Source of the DNA: Kalmanozyma brasiliensis GHG001 | Lineage: Eukaryota; Basidiomycota; Ustilaginomycetes; Ustilaginales | Reading direction: 5' to 3' | Assembly (NCBI RefSeq): GCF_000497045.1 | Contig: NW_015961990.1 | Span: 248,001-312,000 of the forward strand | Length of the DNA stretch: 64,000 nucleotides | The notes under the pieces: model-generated | Database searches by the model: none | Seen by the model: the letters and a program-made list of their open reading frames with translations, nothing else | What the model was told of the DNA's origin: nothing | Part shown: positions 40,620-50,854 of the stretch, in pieces | Position numbering within the stretch: position 1 is the first letter of the stretch | Layout: each line of letters starts with the position of its first letter | Program-made: the position numbers and the translations under genes

Positions 40620-41755
40620 GTCTGGTGAGGGCCCGCCAGCGTGCCAACACTATGTCCACTTGTGAGCAGAAGGTTAGAGATCAGCTCCTTGCTCTGGTCG
40701 ACGATGATAGGAGGTATGATGGTCAGGGGTCGAGAGCGACAAACGACAGGGTCCGTGCCGCTCGACCTTCGAAAGGTGGAGTAAATTTCTTCCAGTTGCG
40801 AGCGCTTCTGCGTCACAAGGCTTTGTAGTACGAGCGCTTGCAGCGCCATGATACGAAGCCCAGAGACCCCCACATTTCGGCAGTCAAAGAGAGATGACTC
40901 AAGGAACTGTGCTCCTGTCACGACTGCTCCGGCCCCATTCGGTTGTGATTCAGGTGGAGAGCGGCTAAGCCGACAGCATGCGAGTCTGTTGTCGTGTGAC
41001 TTTAGGGATTTCTCAGCTGCAGCCGATAAGTTAGCGAAGCCCAGTCATCACGACTTCACAGCGTGGGAAATGACACAAGGAGCATTTCAAACGTCTCCTG
41101 TTGAAGCCAGACCTGGCGTTGTAGCCCCTGAGCTTGACGTATCGAACACATGATGCTCTTATCTATAAAGCTGATACGGATCGAGTTGACGTTTTCGGAT
41201 GGTGGCGCTTGAATTTTGTCGCTCAGGGGCTTGTCGACCAACACGCACGCCCTGCAGGGCACGCGTCGAGGCGCATAAAGTGCTCAGCAGCTTGCCGAAA
41301 GGGGTCTTTTGGAGAAAGAGCAACACTTCTGGTCTCGGCTGAGTGCGTCGTAGAGTTGAAATTTAGCCTGGCTATCCGATCTTGACAGCTGAGAGCACTG
41401 ACCGCCCCTACAGCTCCCCTGTCCGCTCTCTTGTGCTTGTTCTGCTCCTAGCCGCTGCTCGTCTTCTCGGCAGACCACTCAGCAGCCGTCTCTTCATGCG
41501 CTGTGCAGGCCTGCTCCCGCTGCCTCCTTCATCTGACAACTTGCGGCCGACTTCATCTTGAGTCTCTTCCACCATCCCAATTGCCGTCGCATCTCCATGC
41601 TATCACGCTCATAACGAATCCCTTCACGACCTGTTCAACGACCTCCACGAACACTTATAACGACAGCTTTTATCTGCCGCCGTAGAGCCGGCACCCATAC
41701 CTTCGCAAAACATCGATTCTCTCGCACTCATCTGATTATATTAACCTCATTCAAG
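40620..41755. other. Divergent promoter region, Mak32-like and SAM-domain genes
   Basis: About 1.1 kb. Downstream part is pyrimidine-rich. One ACGCGT hexamer near 41260. No gene, RNA or strong repeat seen. Confidence 0.5.
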
Positions 41756-44700
41756 ATGGCGAGCGACGAACCACCTGCTATCTCGACTCCATCGCGTCCG
41801 CGCTCTTCGCTCAACCCCAAGCAGAGCGGCACTTTTACCACTGCCACCAATGCTCCCAACGTGGCCGGCTTCAGCCCGGGAGGGCAAGTGTTCGAAGGTT
41901 ACTCCTACCTCTCACGTTCCACCTCCATGTCCACCTCGACCCGATCGCGTCCCAAGGGCTTGCAGAGCAGACCTTCCGAGTTCGGCCTCAGCTTGACCAC
42001 CTCTCCGCCTCCTGCCGCGGGCCGCAACCTTCCTACTTCTCCATCCTCGCCCATCGCGCAATACTCAGCCATCTCGCCTGTGTGCAGCCCTTTCCCGCAC
42101 ACTCTCGACTTGCCAAAGCGCAGCAAGACCGTCCATCGCATGCCTAGCTCTATCAGCACGCCTGAGCTGATGTCTGTCTCCATTCATGCACCTCGATCCG
42201 AGTCGGAAACCGAACGCTTGGCTGAAGCAGTCGCCAACCTGCCCCACAACCCCAAAGTATGGCTGCCCTCGCAGGTAGCCCTCTACCTCACGCACGTGCT
42301 TGGCCTAGTGCCTCGACCTGTCGTCGAGGACGTGACCGCCTACGTGAGGAGCTCCAGGATGGGCGGTCGAGCCTTCCTCCGTCTCAGCGAAAAGGAGCTC
42401 GAGCGCCAAGGTCTCAACCTCAAATGGCGCAAGCTCATGATCGAAGCTGTCCGCAAGCTTCGACGTGATGCTCTTCGTGGTCGAATCTGGGGCTACGAGT
42501 CGGGCTCCCTGCGCTGGCCCAAGTCCGCCAAGGAAGTGCAGCGCGAAGAAGACGAGGACCAAGACGGCTCGCCTGACGATGATCAGGATGCTTCGCAGCA
42601 AGATGGCGTTGCTCGCAGCTCCAAGACCACCAGTAAGCTCACGCTGAAGCGCATGCGCGACAGCCGCAAGGTACGCGGCATGATCGAGGCTTTCCAGACC
42701 TCGCCGACCACCGAGTCGATGCCCTTGTCCGACCGCTCGATCGATGCCGTCTACGCTCAAGGCTTTGTCCGCGATCAGGCGCAGCAGCTTCTCGCCGAGG
42801 CTGAGGAGAAGAAGCTTTCGCTCCGTCGTCCATTGCGTCCACGCAGGTCGACCGCTGACTTCCCTTGGCTCGAAGGTGGTCCGGTGACTACCAAGCGAGA
42901 GGATGTCGAGGCGCTGCTCGTCAGTCTCACGGAGCAGGAGGCTCTCGACCTCGCGAACGAGCTTGGCCTCAAAGATCTTCAGGATACCGAAGCCGTCAGC
43001 TGGGCTCTTGAGGATGACCGCGAAGGCAAGCTGCATCAGCGACGCGAAGGCTCCAGCGAAAGCGCAGACAACGTCTTGCGCATGCCTTCGTTGATCCGAC
43101 ACAATTCTGCCGACACCGCTTCGGTGGACGGCGAGAGCTCTGTCTCCGAATGCAGTGAGCACGAGAGCGACCTGAACCTCACCCAAGACGATGACTTTGA
43201 CAAGCCTCGTTTCGGCGTGCTGGACGAAGACGTTATTCGGGCCATCTTGGCTGGTGATGACTCTACCCCCGCAGCAGCCGAACAAACCACTGCGGACGAG
43301 AGTGCTGAGGTAGAGACATCGACCAAGAGCGAGCTGACTCGTTCGCACACCACCGCTTCCATCTTGAGACCCAGCCGTCCGTACCGTGCTTCGCTGTACA
43401 CCGACGACGAGCTGGCTGCTTTGGACAGGGACCAGCTCCACACAAGGACAGAGAGCTCACGCGAGCTCGTTGAGGCTCTCATGTCGACCGATCAGACGAC
43501 AGACAACGAGATCGCCAAGCCCGACTTTGGCACCGCTCGCCTGCGTGCGGCAGCAGGAGACACGGCGCCTGCTATTCCTCACTTCGAGGATTCACCTCAG
43601 CCCTTGCAGGACTCTCCGAAGCAGGCGTCTGCAGAAGAGACTGCACAGGCTAACAACGAAGGCGACGAGTACATCTTTCATCTCCCCGACGAACCAGTCC
43701 GCAAACCAGCTGGCTCAATCCGCGGCACCGTCGGCCGCAAAGCCACTTTCGGAAGCAAGCGCGGCAAAGCCGTCCTCTCCCTGCTCAACGCCGACGCCCA
43801 GCAGAGCGAGCTCTTCTCCTCGTTACGTGGAACCGCGATGCTGCGACAGAAGTCGTCCAGCTCCAACGCCACGGCCGAAGACGAAGAGGGCTGGGGCGGC
43901 ACTCTTGGCCGCACCTCGAGCCGCAAGGGTCTCACTGGCGTCTTCGACTCGAGTGTTGCCCGGCGATCGATGTTGCCGAGACGTGGACTAGAGCGTGTGG
44001 CGAGTGAAGCCGAGGGCGAAGCTTTGCAGGCAGATATGGAGGCGCTCGAGATCGAGCAGCAGACGGTACCAGAGGAAGAGGTCGCAGTGCCAGTCGAGAG
44101 ATACGAAGAAACGGTTCTTTCGGAGCAGGAGGGGAGAGATGGTCTGCGCCGCGGGGCGTCGGTGGAGCAGCGTCTGTCGTCTTTGTTCAAGCAGGGGTCG
44201 CCAGCCGCTACTGTGGAGGAGGTGGACGCCGTCACGGTCCACGTTGCGCCCTCCGTCACGGATGAGAACCAAGATGAGCAGGCGCCGGCTGACGGAGGGG
44301 TTTCCGAGCAGGAAGACAATCCAGCCATCGAGGACGGCGACGTTGTCGCTGCGGAACGAGCCGACCCAGTCTTGATGGACACTCCGGTCTCGACCGGGCT
44401 GGACACGTCTCAAGAGCCGATCGACGAGGCTGAGGACATATCGCCTCCGCATATCCCACCGTCCGATGACTCAGCTGCGGAGGAGCCAAGCGCCCTCCCT
44501 GCGATCGCCAAGATCACAGCAGACGAAGCTGCTGAGGAAGCGCCTTACAACTTTGACAATGCTGCCGCTGACGAACCACCTGCCGCCACAGCAACCGACG
44601 CAACGCCTTCGGCTGCGGACGAAGACTCCTTCGAGATCGTCTCCTCATCCGTCGAACCTATCATCGTGCCCGAGGCAGCCGTCGAGCCCGCCCTCCATTC

Positions 44701-45349
44701 TCCTCTTCCTCCTGCCGAGGCTCAGCTCCTCGTACCACTGACACAGCTCGAACCGCACCCATCTGGCACCGGAAGCATCAAGAAACGATCCATGGTGCTG
44801 GTCGACCGCAAGAAGTTCGAGAGTCTCGCTCGAAGGATGACGCATCTCGAGGCTCAACTCGAAGCCTTCGATCGGCCTTCTTCGCGCAAGTCGACCGTCA
44901 AGGGTTCGTCTGGGCTCAAAGACATGTTCGCTGCTCCCGCCGAGGAGGAGGACGTCGAAGATGAGGAGACGGTGCTGGAGGAGATGCTCGCTGCTGCCAT
45001 CCTCCCCACTGCTTCAGCTGAGAGAGTGGAGCAATTCGAGGTGCAAGACGCGCCCGAGTCGACCACGGCGCCGAAAGAGAAGAGAGGGTGGAAGTCGCTC
45101 ATCTCCCCTTCGTCTTGGGCGACGTATCTCTCCTCCCTCAATCCGTACTACTCTCAAGCCACTCCTGCCACCCCGGTATCGTCGAGCGAGGATGAAGACG
45201 CGGAGCTGGACCTCTATGCCCTGCTAGGCAGGCACGAGTCGGAGCACGAACGACACATGCTCAGCATCGGCGCTATCCCAGCCTACATGCTCGGCCTCGG
45301 CGCCGGCGTCGGCTTTGTCCTCGTCAAGGAGGTGCTTGGTCGACACTAG
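41756..45349 (+). CDS. Large SAM-domain protein with C-terminal membrane anchor
   Basis: The protein has 1197 residues from ATG 41756 (MASDEPPAISTPS), no intron. A Ser/Pro-rich N-terminus is followed at about residues 165-237 by a SAM-like domain: KVWLPSQVALYLTHVLGLVP, then GGRAFLRLSEKELERQGLNL and KLMIEAVRKLRRD. The long middle part is acidic and disordered, with many Glu/Asp/Ser/Thr and a possible PEST character. A short coiled coil, FESLARRMTHLEAQLEAF, is at about 1020-1040. The last 25 residues include one hydrophobic segment AIPAYMLGLGAGVGFVLVK and a short basic end, the layout of a tail-anchored protein. SAM domains often oligomerise or bind partners; the target membrane is unknown. I do not recognise an orthologue. 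Confidence 0.8.
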   Translation: MASDEPPAISTPSRPRSSLNPKQSGTFTTATNAPNVAGFSPGGQVFEGYSYLSRSTSMSTSTRSRPKGLQSRPSEFGLSLTTSPPPAAGRNLPTSPSSPIAQYSAISPVCSPFPHTLDLPKRSKTVHRMPSSISTPELMSVSIHAPRSESETERLAEAVANLPHNPKVWLPSQVALYLTHVLGLVPRPVVEDVTAYVRSSRMGGRAFLRLSEKELERQGLNLKWRKLMIEAVRKLRRDALRGRIWGYESGSLRWPKSAKEVQREEDEDQDGSPDDDQDASQQDGVARSSKTTSKLTLKRMRDSRKVRGMIEAFQTSPTTESMPLSDRSIDAVYAQGFVRDQAQQLLAEAEEKKLSLRRPLRPRRSTADFPWLEGGPVTTKREDVEALLVSLTEQEALDLANELGLKDLQDTEAVSWALEDDREGKLHQRREGSSESADNVLRMPSLIRHNSADTASVDGESSVSECSEHESDLNLTQDDDFDKPRFGVLDEDVIRAILAGDDSTPAAAEQTTADESAEVETSTKSELTRSHTTASILRPSRPYRASLYTDDELAALDRDQLHTRTESSRELVEALMSTDQTTDNEIAKPDFGTARLRAAAGDTAPAIPHFEDSPQPLQDSPKQASAEETAQANNEGDEYIFHLPDEPVRKPAGSIRGTVGRKATFGSKRGKAVLSLLNADAQQSELFSSLRGTAMLRQKSSSSNATAEDEEGWGGTLGRTSSRKGLTGVFDSSVARRSMLPRRGLERVASEAEGEALQADMEALEIEQQTVPEEEVAVPVERYEETVLSEQEGRDGLRRGASVEQRLSSLFKQGSPAATVEEVDAVTVHVAPSVTDENQDEQAPADGGVSEQEDNPAIEDGDVVAAERADPVLMDTPVSTGLDTSQEPIDEAEDISPPHIPPSDDSAAEEPSALPAIAKITADEAAEEAPYNFDNAAADEPPAATATDATPSAADEDSFEIVSSSVEPIIVPEAAVEPALHSPLPPAEAQLLVPLTQLEPHPSGTGSIKKRSMVLVDRKKFESLARRMTHLEAQLEAFDRPSSRKSTVKGSSGLKDMFAAPAEEEDVEDEETVLEEMLAAAILPTASAERVEQFEVQDAPESTTAPKEKRGWKSLISPSSWATYLSSLNPYYSQATPATPVSSSEDEDAELDLYALLGRHESEHERHMLSIGAIPAYMLGLGAGVGFVLVKEVLGRH

Positions 45350-45520
45350 ACTCACGCTTTTCAGTTGTGGTTTTCGAATGGGACAATGATCAGAATTCGT
45401 GCTCTCAGTCTTATCAGTGGCGGTGTGACACACTGCGAGTGGATGTGATGACAGAAAGCAGTTTTTGAAAAGTTTTAAGAAGTACAGATGTGTGACAAGA
45501 GCAACGTCGAAGTTGGCGAC

Positions 45521-47730
45521 TTAGTTTTGGATCCTATCGTAGCTCCAGATCCTAGCGTTGAAATCGCCGCTTCCGGTGGCGAGCAGACCACCGGCAGGAC
45601 TGAGGTTGATGGCGATGACGCTATTCTTGTGGCCCTGAAGGACGAATTGGGCCTGGGCGGTTTTGGGATCCCAGAACTGAACGCCGCGATCTTTGCTGCC
45701 AGACGCGACCCACTGCCCGTCCGGCGAGCAGGATACGCTGAGCACGTAATCCTTGTGTCCCACAAAGGTGGTTGCGCACGAGGCGTTGCCCTTTTCGTCC
45801 GCCCGGTTTTCGCTCACCGCCTTGGCCGTGCCGGTGAGGTCCCACAGCTTGAGCGTCTTATCCAACGAGCCGGAGACGAGGGATTTGCCGTCCGGGGCGA
45901 AGGAGACGGAGTAGATCGAGTCCTTGTGCGACTTGAGTCGTTCGAGTTGTTTGCCTGTTTGGGCATCCCATACTCTCACCAGCGTGTCTAGCGCTCCTGC
46001 CGCCACCAGACGATTATCGCTGCTAATGCTGACACTCGTCACGCCCGCCTCGCTCGGCCCATGCTCCAACCCCGGACTGGTGTAAAGCGTATGCAGCAAC
46101 TGCCCATTCTCCACATCCCAAATCCTCACCGTCTTATCCCCCGACCCACTCGCAATGATCCTCCCATCCTTCGAATAATCCAACGAGTAAATCTCCTGCT
46201 TGTGCCCGGCAAACAGATGCCTGACCTTCTTCTTGCCAATATCCCAGATCCGAATCTGCCTATCCTCCGCTCCGGTCGCCAAACACTTACCATCGGGACT
46301 AAAGCACACGCTCCTGATATACAGATCGCCTTTGGACCCCGCACTCGCGTCCGTAAGCACGCACGTCTTCGCACCCGTCTTGGTGTCAAAGATCTGCGCA
46401 GACTTGTTGCACCCCGTAGCCAAATACTTGCCATCGGCGGAGAAGCGGACGCAGCAGACGACCGATTCGTGCAGGAACGTGTGCACGAGGTTGACATCGA
46501 GCGTACGTTTGATCTTGGGATTGAAGATGGCTAGCCAATCGGCGCCTTCCTTTTTCAGATCCTTAGGAATCTCGTCCGGATCCATATCGGAGAGACTTGC
46601 GAGCGTGACGTTGCCAGCAGCGGCCGCGGCGGCGGTGGGCGAGTCGGCGGTGTCGCGGTAGTTGGCTGGCGGAAGGGGTGGGGCGCCGTGTGGGGATTGC
46701 GCCGGACCAGGTCCTAGTGGCGCAGCTCCTCCGGAGGGACGGTCCCATTTGTCTTCCTCCCGGGACGGACGTTCTTCCTTTTTGATCCAGTCCCGATCCG
46801 CACCGGGACTGGGCGGGCCGGAGTAGTCGACACGCATGCGTTTGGCGTCTTTGCCGCCGGAAGGCGTGGGGTTGCGAAGAGGCTCGCGGTCGCGATCGAA
46901 ACCGTTGCCGCGAGGATACTCGGAGCCGTTGCCGTTGAACATTGCGGAGCCTGCGCCGCCGGGGCCGCCGGGAGGGGGAGGGCCACCAGCAGAGGCGATG
47001 GGGAGTGGACCGCAGGCGCCAGAAGCAGGCAGATGGGGTGGTCCGCTCATAGGACCGGAGGATGCGGGAGGAGCGCCGTGCTCAGAAGACAGGCCGCGAG
47101 AGTCGAGGATGCTGCGCAGGCGTTTGACTTCTTCTTCGTATCTGTGTGGCACGAACGTCAGAAGGTCAGATGACGTGCAATGGCGAGAACTGGAGGGGTG
47201 AACGGGGTACGTACTGTTGGATGATCTGCGTGTGTCGCTTTTCGAGCTCGTAAAAATGGTTCTGCATCATGTTGACTTCGCTGATGTGTGATGTGACTGT
47301 GGGAGGCGAGGGCAAAGGAAACGGGTCAATACTGGATCGGGATGCAAGGAGATGCAAATCGCTTAGGCAACATACCTCTGTGTTCCAAGTCATCGCGTTG
47401 TGCCTTGAAATTGGCGGTGTCGTTGCCGAGCAGGTCGAATTCATGGCGAACAAAGTCGAGGAGGTCGGCGAGTCTGGCAGAACTGGTGTGGGGTGCTCCG
47501 GCGGGAGGAGCTGCGCCGGGAGGACCAGCTGCGGCTCCAGGAGGACCGGCAGGAGCGGGACCACCAGGACCACCGGCAACGGGACCACCAGGATGCGGGC
47601 CTTGTTGCGCGGCGGCTGCGGCGGCTGCAGCTGCTTGGGATGGGCCAGCTCCACCTGGACCGGGAGGGGGTGGGCCAGAAGGAGGGCCTTGTGCCCCGGC
47701 CGAAGGGACGATGGAGCGATGGTTGTACAT
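45521..47730 (-). CDS. TUP1: Tup1 transcriptional co-repressor
   Basis: Three exons, 47730-47376, 47296-47215 and 47141-45521, give 685 residues. Introns are 79 and 73 nt with donors GTATGT and GTACGT; both joins keep the frame. The N-terminus has a Pro/Gly/Ala-rich stretch with a nine-Ala run, then the Tup1 tetramerisation helix (DLLDFVRHEFDLL ... NHFYELEKRHTQIIQQYEEE), which would be broken without both splices. A Pro/Gly-rich linker follows. The conserved entry block KKEGADWLAIFNPKIKR and seven WD40 repeats run from about 364 to 685, each with GH and WD landmarks (SGSGDKTVRIWD, SGSLDKTLKLWD). Tup1 works with Cyc8/Ssn6 and histone deacetylases. In smut fungi it is linked to filamentous growth and mating genes (family knowledge). 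Confidence 0.96.
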
Positions 47731-49169
47731 TTTTGGCTACGGAGCTTGCTTTTGTTGATACAGAGAGAGGTCGAGGCAGACGAAAGCAGGCAATCGAGGG
47801 GTCTGACTATGTACGAAGCAGTGGCCGAGCTTCGATTCGTGCCAGGATCACCTATCAGATGAAGGCTGTTGGAGGATAACGATGTGTGGCTGATGCTGAT
47901 GCGAGGTGCGCTGAGAAGCTTTGCCAGCTTGTTGTGGTGGTAGTGCAGATGGACGGTCGAACCTGCAGTGGTGGATGACACGTCGTCGATGGAGATGCGC
48001 GCTGATGCAGGGTCAAGCTGTGCAGACTAGGCCTCGACACAGGAGGATGACTGTCACGAACCGAATGCTGCAGCTCGTGTCACCAAAGGCAGTGAAGAAG
48101 AGCAAGTAGTAAGAAAGGGACGACGGGACGCGGATGGGATGATAGCGGGATGGAAAGCAAGAAGGAACGAAGCCGATTGTCCAGCTCGCGCAAAGAGTGA
48201 GATTGCGATCAGACCGCTCCGTGCGGCTTCTGCAGACCTTAAGAGAGAGGCAGGCAGACACGCGCCTACAACAGATTGGCCGGCTGCATACGGCGGACAC
48301 GGACGGCGGCTTGCCAACGCACTCAGACGAGCCTCGAAAATGGACTCGAACCCGCCCGCTTCTAGATTGTCTTTGCGCAACCACGCCTCGGCAAAACGGC
48401 ACACTGACCTGTCACTCAGCCAGCCAGCCAGCCAGCTCTCTTCTGGCGGCGACGAATGAGAGGTGCCACTGCATAACGCACAACAACGTAAAATTAAAAA
48501 CAAATCGAAATCAATCCAACTTTGCAGCTGCAACAGGCGCAGGGTGAGCCCACTAACAACTTGCTTGCAGGAAGCAGCGCCAAATGGAAAGGGGTCGTTT
48601 CGAAAAAGGATTTTAATTTAAGAGAAAAAGGAGAAAAAGGCGAGCGTCGTGGCTGGGTGGTTTGGCGGGAACAAGATGAAAAAAGGTCGACTGCATGAAG
48701 CCGCCGCAAATTGACTCGACTTTTGAACCGGGCCCCAGTCGAGCGGAAGAAGGGCCAGAATTGGTCCGGAAAATCACCCGACAGCTCTCGCCTTCCCTTG
48801 GCCTCTTCCCTGTCCAAGTTGGAAGCGAGCCTCGCCTCGAGCTTTTAGCGTGGCTGAGGCGGTTTTACAACTGTGAGGCTACTCATGCTAACACACTGGG
48901 TACATTATGCTCGGCTCTCGGAAAGCGTGTTGGCCACCGTGGACAGGGTTTCTTCGAAAAATTTGAGAACTTTTCCTGGGAGGACGCTTGAAGCAGCGGT
49001 CTGTGGAGTGAGCTCCTTCTCCTCATCACTGATACTGCCATTCCTTCTCCAACACGTCGCACCACGAGTCTCTCGATCGCCACCTCAGCCTCATCAAACA
49101 AGCGCAGACTCGTAGCAGCGCAAGCTAGGCCTTTCAACTCACAGTCTCACCGGAGCAGCATCGCCCAGC
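47731..49169. other. Divergent promoter region, TUP1 and ENP1, about 1.4 kb
   Basis: The longest intergenic stretch in the right half. It includes a (CAGC)5 tract at 48417-48436, an AT-rich stretch around 48590-48640 (TTTTAATTTAAGAG...), and several short ORFs with random composition. Long regulatory DNA is expected for TUP1. No coding or tRNA signal holds up. Confidence 0.6.
48417..48436. repeat. (CAGC)5 microsatellite
   Basis: Five consecutive perfect CAGC units in the TUP1/ENP1 intergenic region. A shorter related CCAG repeat occurs near 25230-25250. Confidence 0.85.
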
Positions 49170-50759
49170 ATGCCACGCATCCCCACCACCAAGCTCGCCA
49201 AGGGCGGATCAAAACGTCACAATCCACTCCCACAGCAGCTCCAAGAAGACCAATTGACCTCTAAATTTGGTCTCGTATCGGCGCCCGGACGTCGATCGAA
49301 GAAGACAGCCAAGCCGCAATCAGCATCCGACGATGAGGAGGATCAAAAGCAGTATGCCGCTCCCAAGGGTATGGTCACAGGAGGAAAGGCGGGCGCAGCC
49401 AGCAAGGAGAAGAAGTACATCGACCCCAAGCTATCGAGGAACATCTTGCGACTCGCACGGCAACAGCAGGAGGAGATTGAGCGTGAAGAGTTGGAGTTGC
49501 AGAACCCTGCCTCGGCATCAGCTGGCGCTTCCACTTCAGCCTCGAATGGCATGACCGCACGCGATGGGCCGAGAGGATCCGCGTCGGCAGCCATGCCTGA
49601 CGACTCGGACGATGAAGATGCAGACCTCGATGATTTGGGAGAGCTGGACGACGATGAAGCAGAGATGGGTGCCAATGGCTGGACATCGTACGACGCCAAT
49701 CTCGAGATCGACCCGTCAGATCGAGCGCTTCTCGACAATTTCGAGGCCGAGCATGGCGGCGACGACGAGCACGATGCTCCCATGGGCGGCGCAGGTGGAT
49801 TTGGTGGACACGGCAACAAGACGCTCGCCGATCTCATCATGGAAAAGATCGAAGCCGCTGAAGCAGCAGGCGACGGACCGACCCAACAGCAGCTCGAAGA
49901 GCGACGCATGCCACCAGGCATCAACCCCAAAGTCATCGAAGTCTACCGCAAGGTCGGCGAGCTCCTCTCCCGTTACAAGTCCGGTCCTCTCCCCAAGGCC
50001 TTCAAGATCGTGCCCTCCTTGCCAGCATGGGAGTCGATCCTCTACATCACCGATCCTGCCATGTGGACACCGCACGCCACCCTCGCTGCGGTCCGCATCT
50101 TTGTGTCCACCATGAAGGCCGACCAGATGCAGCGCTTCTACGAACTCGTTCTCCTTGACAAGGTACGCGACGAGATCCAAGACGACGGCAAAGTCTCGTA
50201 CCAGACGTACGAAGCGATGAAGAAGGCCATCTACAAGCCCGCTGCGTTTTTCAAAGGCTTCCTCTTCCCCATGTGCGAATCCGGCACGCTGACGCTCAAG
50301 GAAGCCGCCATCGTCTCGTCGGTTCTCGCCAAGGTCTCGATTCCTGTCCTGCACTCGGCCGCAGCACTACTGCGTTTGGCAGAGATGGAGTACTCGGGAC
50401 CCACCTCGCTCTTCATTCGAGTGTTGCTGGATAAGAAATACGCGCTGCCGTACAAGGTCGTCGACTCGCTCGTGTTCCACTTTATCCGATTCGCAGAGCC
50501 CAACTCGGGCGTCGAGCTGGACAAGATCACGAGGGAGAGGAGGATGCCCGTCTTGTGGCACCAGAGCATGCTCGTGTTCGCACAGAGGTACAAGCAGGAT
50601 CTGACACCGGATCAGAAGTCGGCGCTGCTGGATCTGTTGAGGGTCCAGAAGCACGAGGGCATTTCGCCAGAGGTTAGGAGGGAGTTGCTCACGGCAACAG
50701 CGAGGGGCGAGATGATGGACGAGCCTGTGGACGAGGACGATGATATGATGTCGATTTGA
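49170..50759 (+). CDS. ENP1: Bystin/Enp1, 40S ribosome biogenesis factor
   Basis: The protein has 529 residues from ATG 49170 (MPRIPTTKLAKGGSKRHNPL), no intron. Enp1 is part of pre-40S particles and the small-subunit processome in nucleolus and cytoplasm. A basic N-terminal region and Ala/Ser-rich, acidic stretch (DDSDDEDADLDDLGELDDDE) precede the conserved bystin domain at about 240-520: KVGELLSRYKSGPLPKAFKIVP, AMWTPHATLAAVRIF, YKPAAFFKGFLFPMCESGTLTLKEA, and RRMPVLWHQSMLVFAQRYK. Length is close to yeast Enp1 (about 480) with a longer disordered N-terminal part. The tail is acidic (VDEDDDMMSI). Confidence 0.96.
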   Translation: MPRIPTTKLAKGGSKRHNPLPQQLQEDQLTSKFGLVSAPGRRSKKTAKPQSASDDEEDQKQYAAPKGMVTGGKAGAASKEKKYIDPKLSRNILRLARQQQEEIEREELELQNPASASAGASTSASNGMTARDGPRGSASAAMPDDSDDEDADLDDLGELDDDEAEMGANGWTSYDANLEIDPSDRALLDNFEAEHGGDDEHDAPMGGAGGFGGHGNKTLADLIMEKIEAAEAAGDGPTQQQLEERRMPPGINPKVIEVYRKVGELLSRYKSGPLPKAFKIVPSLPAWESILYITDPAMWTPHATLAAVRIFVSTMKADQMQRFYELVLLDKVRDEIQDDGKVSYQTYEAMKKAIYKPAAFFKGFLFPMCESGTLTLKEAAIVSSVLAKVSIPVLHSAAALLRLAEMEYSGPTSLFIRVLLDKKYALPYKVVDSLVFHFIRFAEPNSGVELDKITRERRMPVLWHQSMLVFAQRYKQDLTPDQKSALLDLLRVQKHEGISPEVRRELLTATARGEMMDEPVDEDDDMMSI

Positions 50760-50854
50760 AGTCTCAATGTTCTTTTTGCAATCATCAGTCTGTTTCACGA
50801 CGCAAGAGATGCGTGATGTGTATTGTATGCAAAGACTGGCCACCGAGGAGCAGG

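Noticed and set aside
42305..43441. 378-codon minus-strand ORF
   Set aside because: Antisense of the SAM-domain protein; no own features.
48340..48356. tRNA B-box-like GGGTTCGAGTCC on the minus strand
   Set aside because: The flanking bases do not form a T stem, and no A box or cloverleaf can be drawn.
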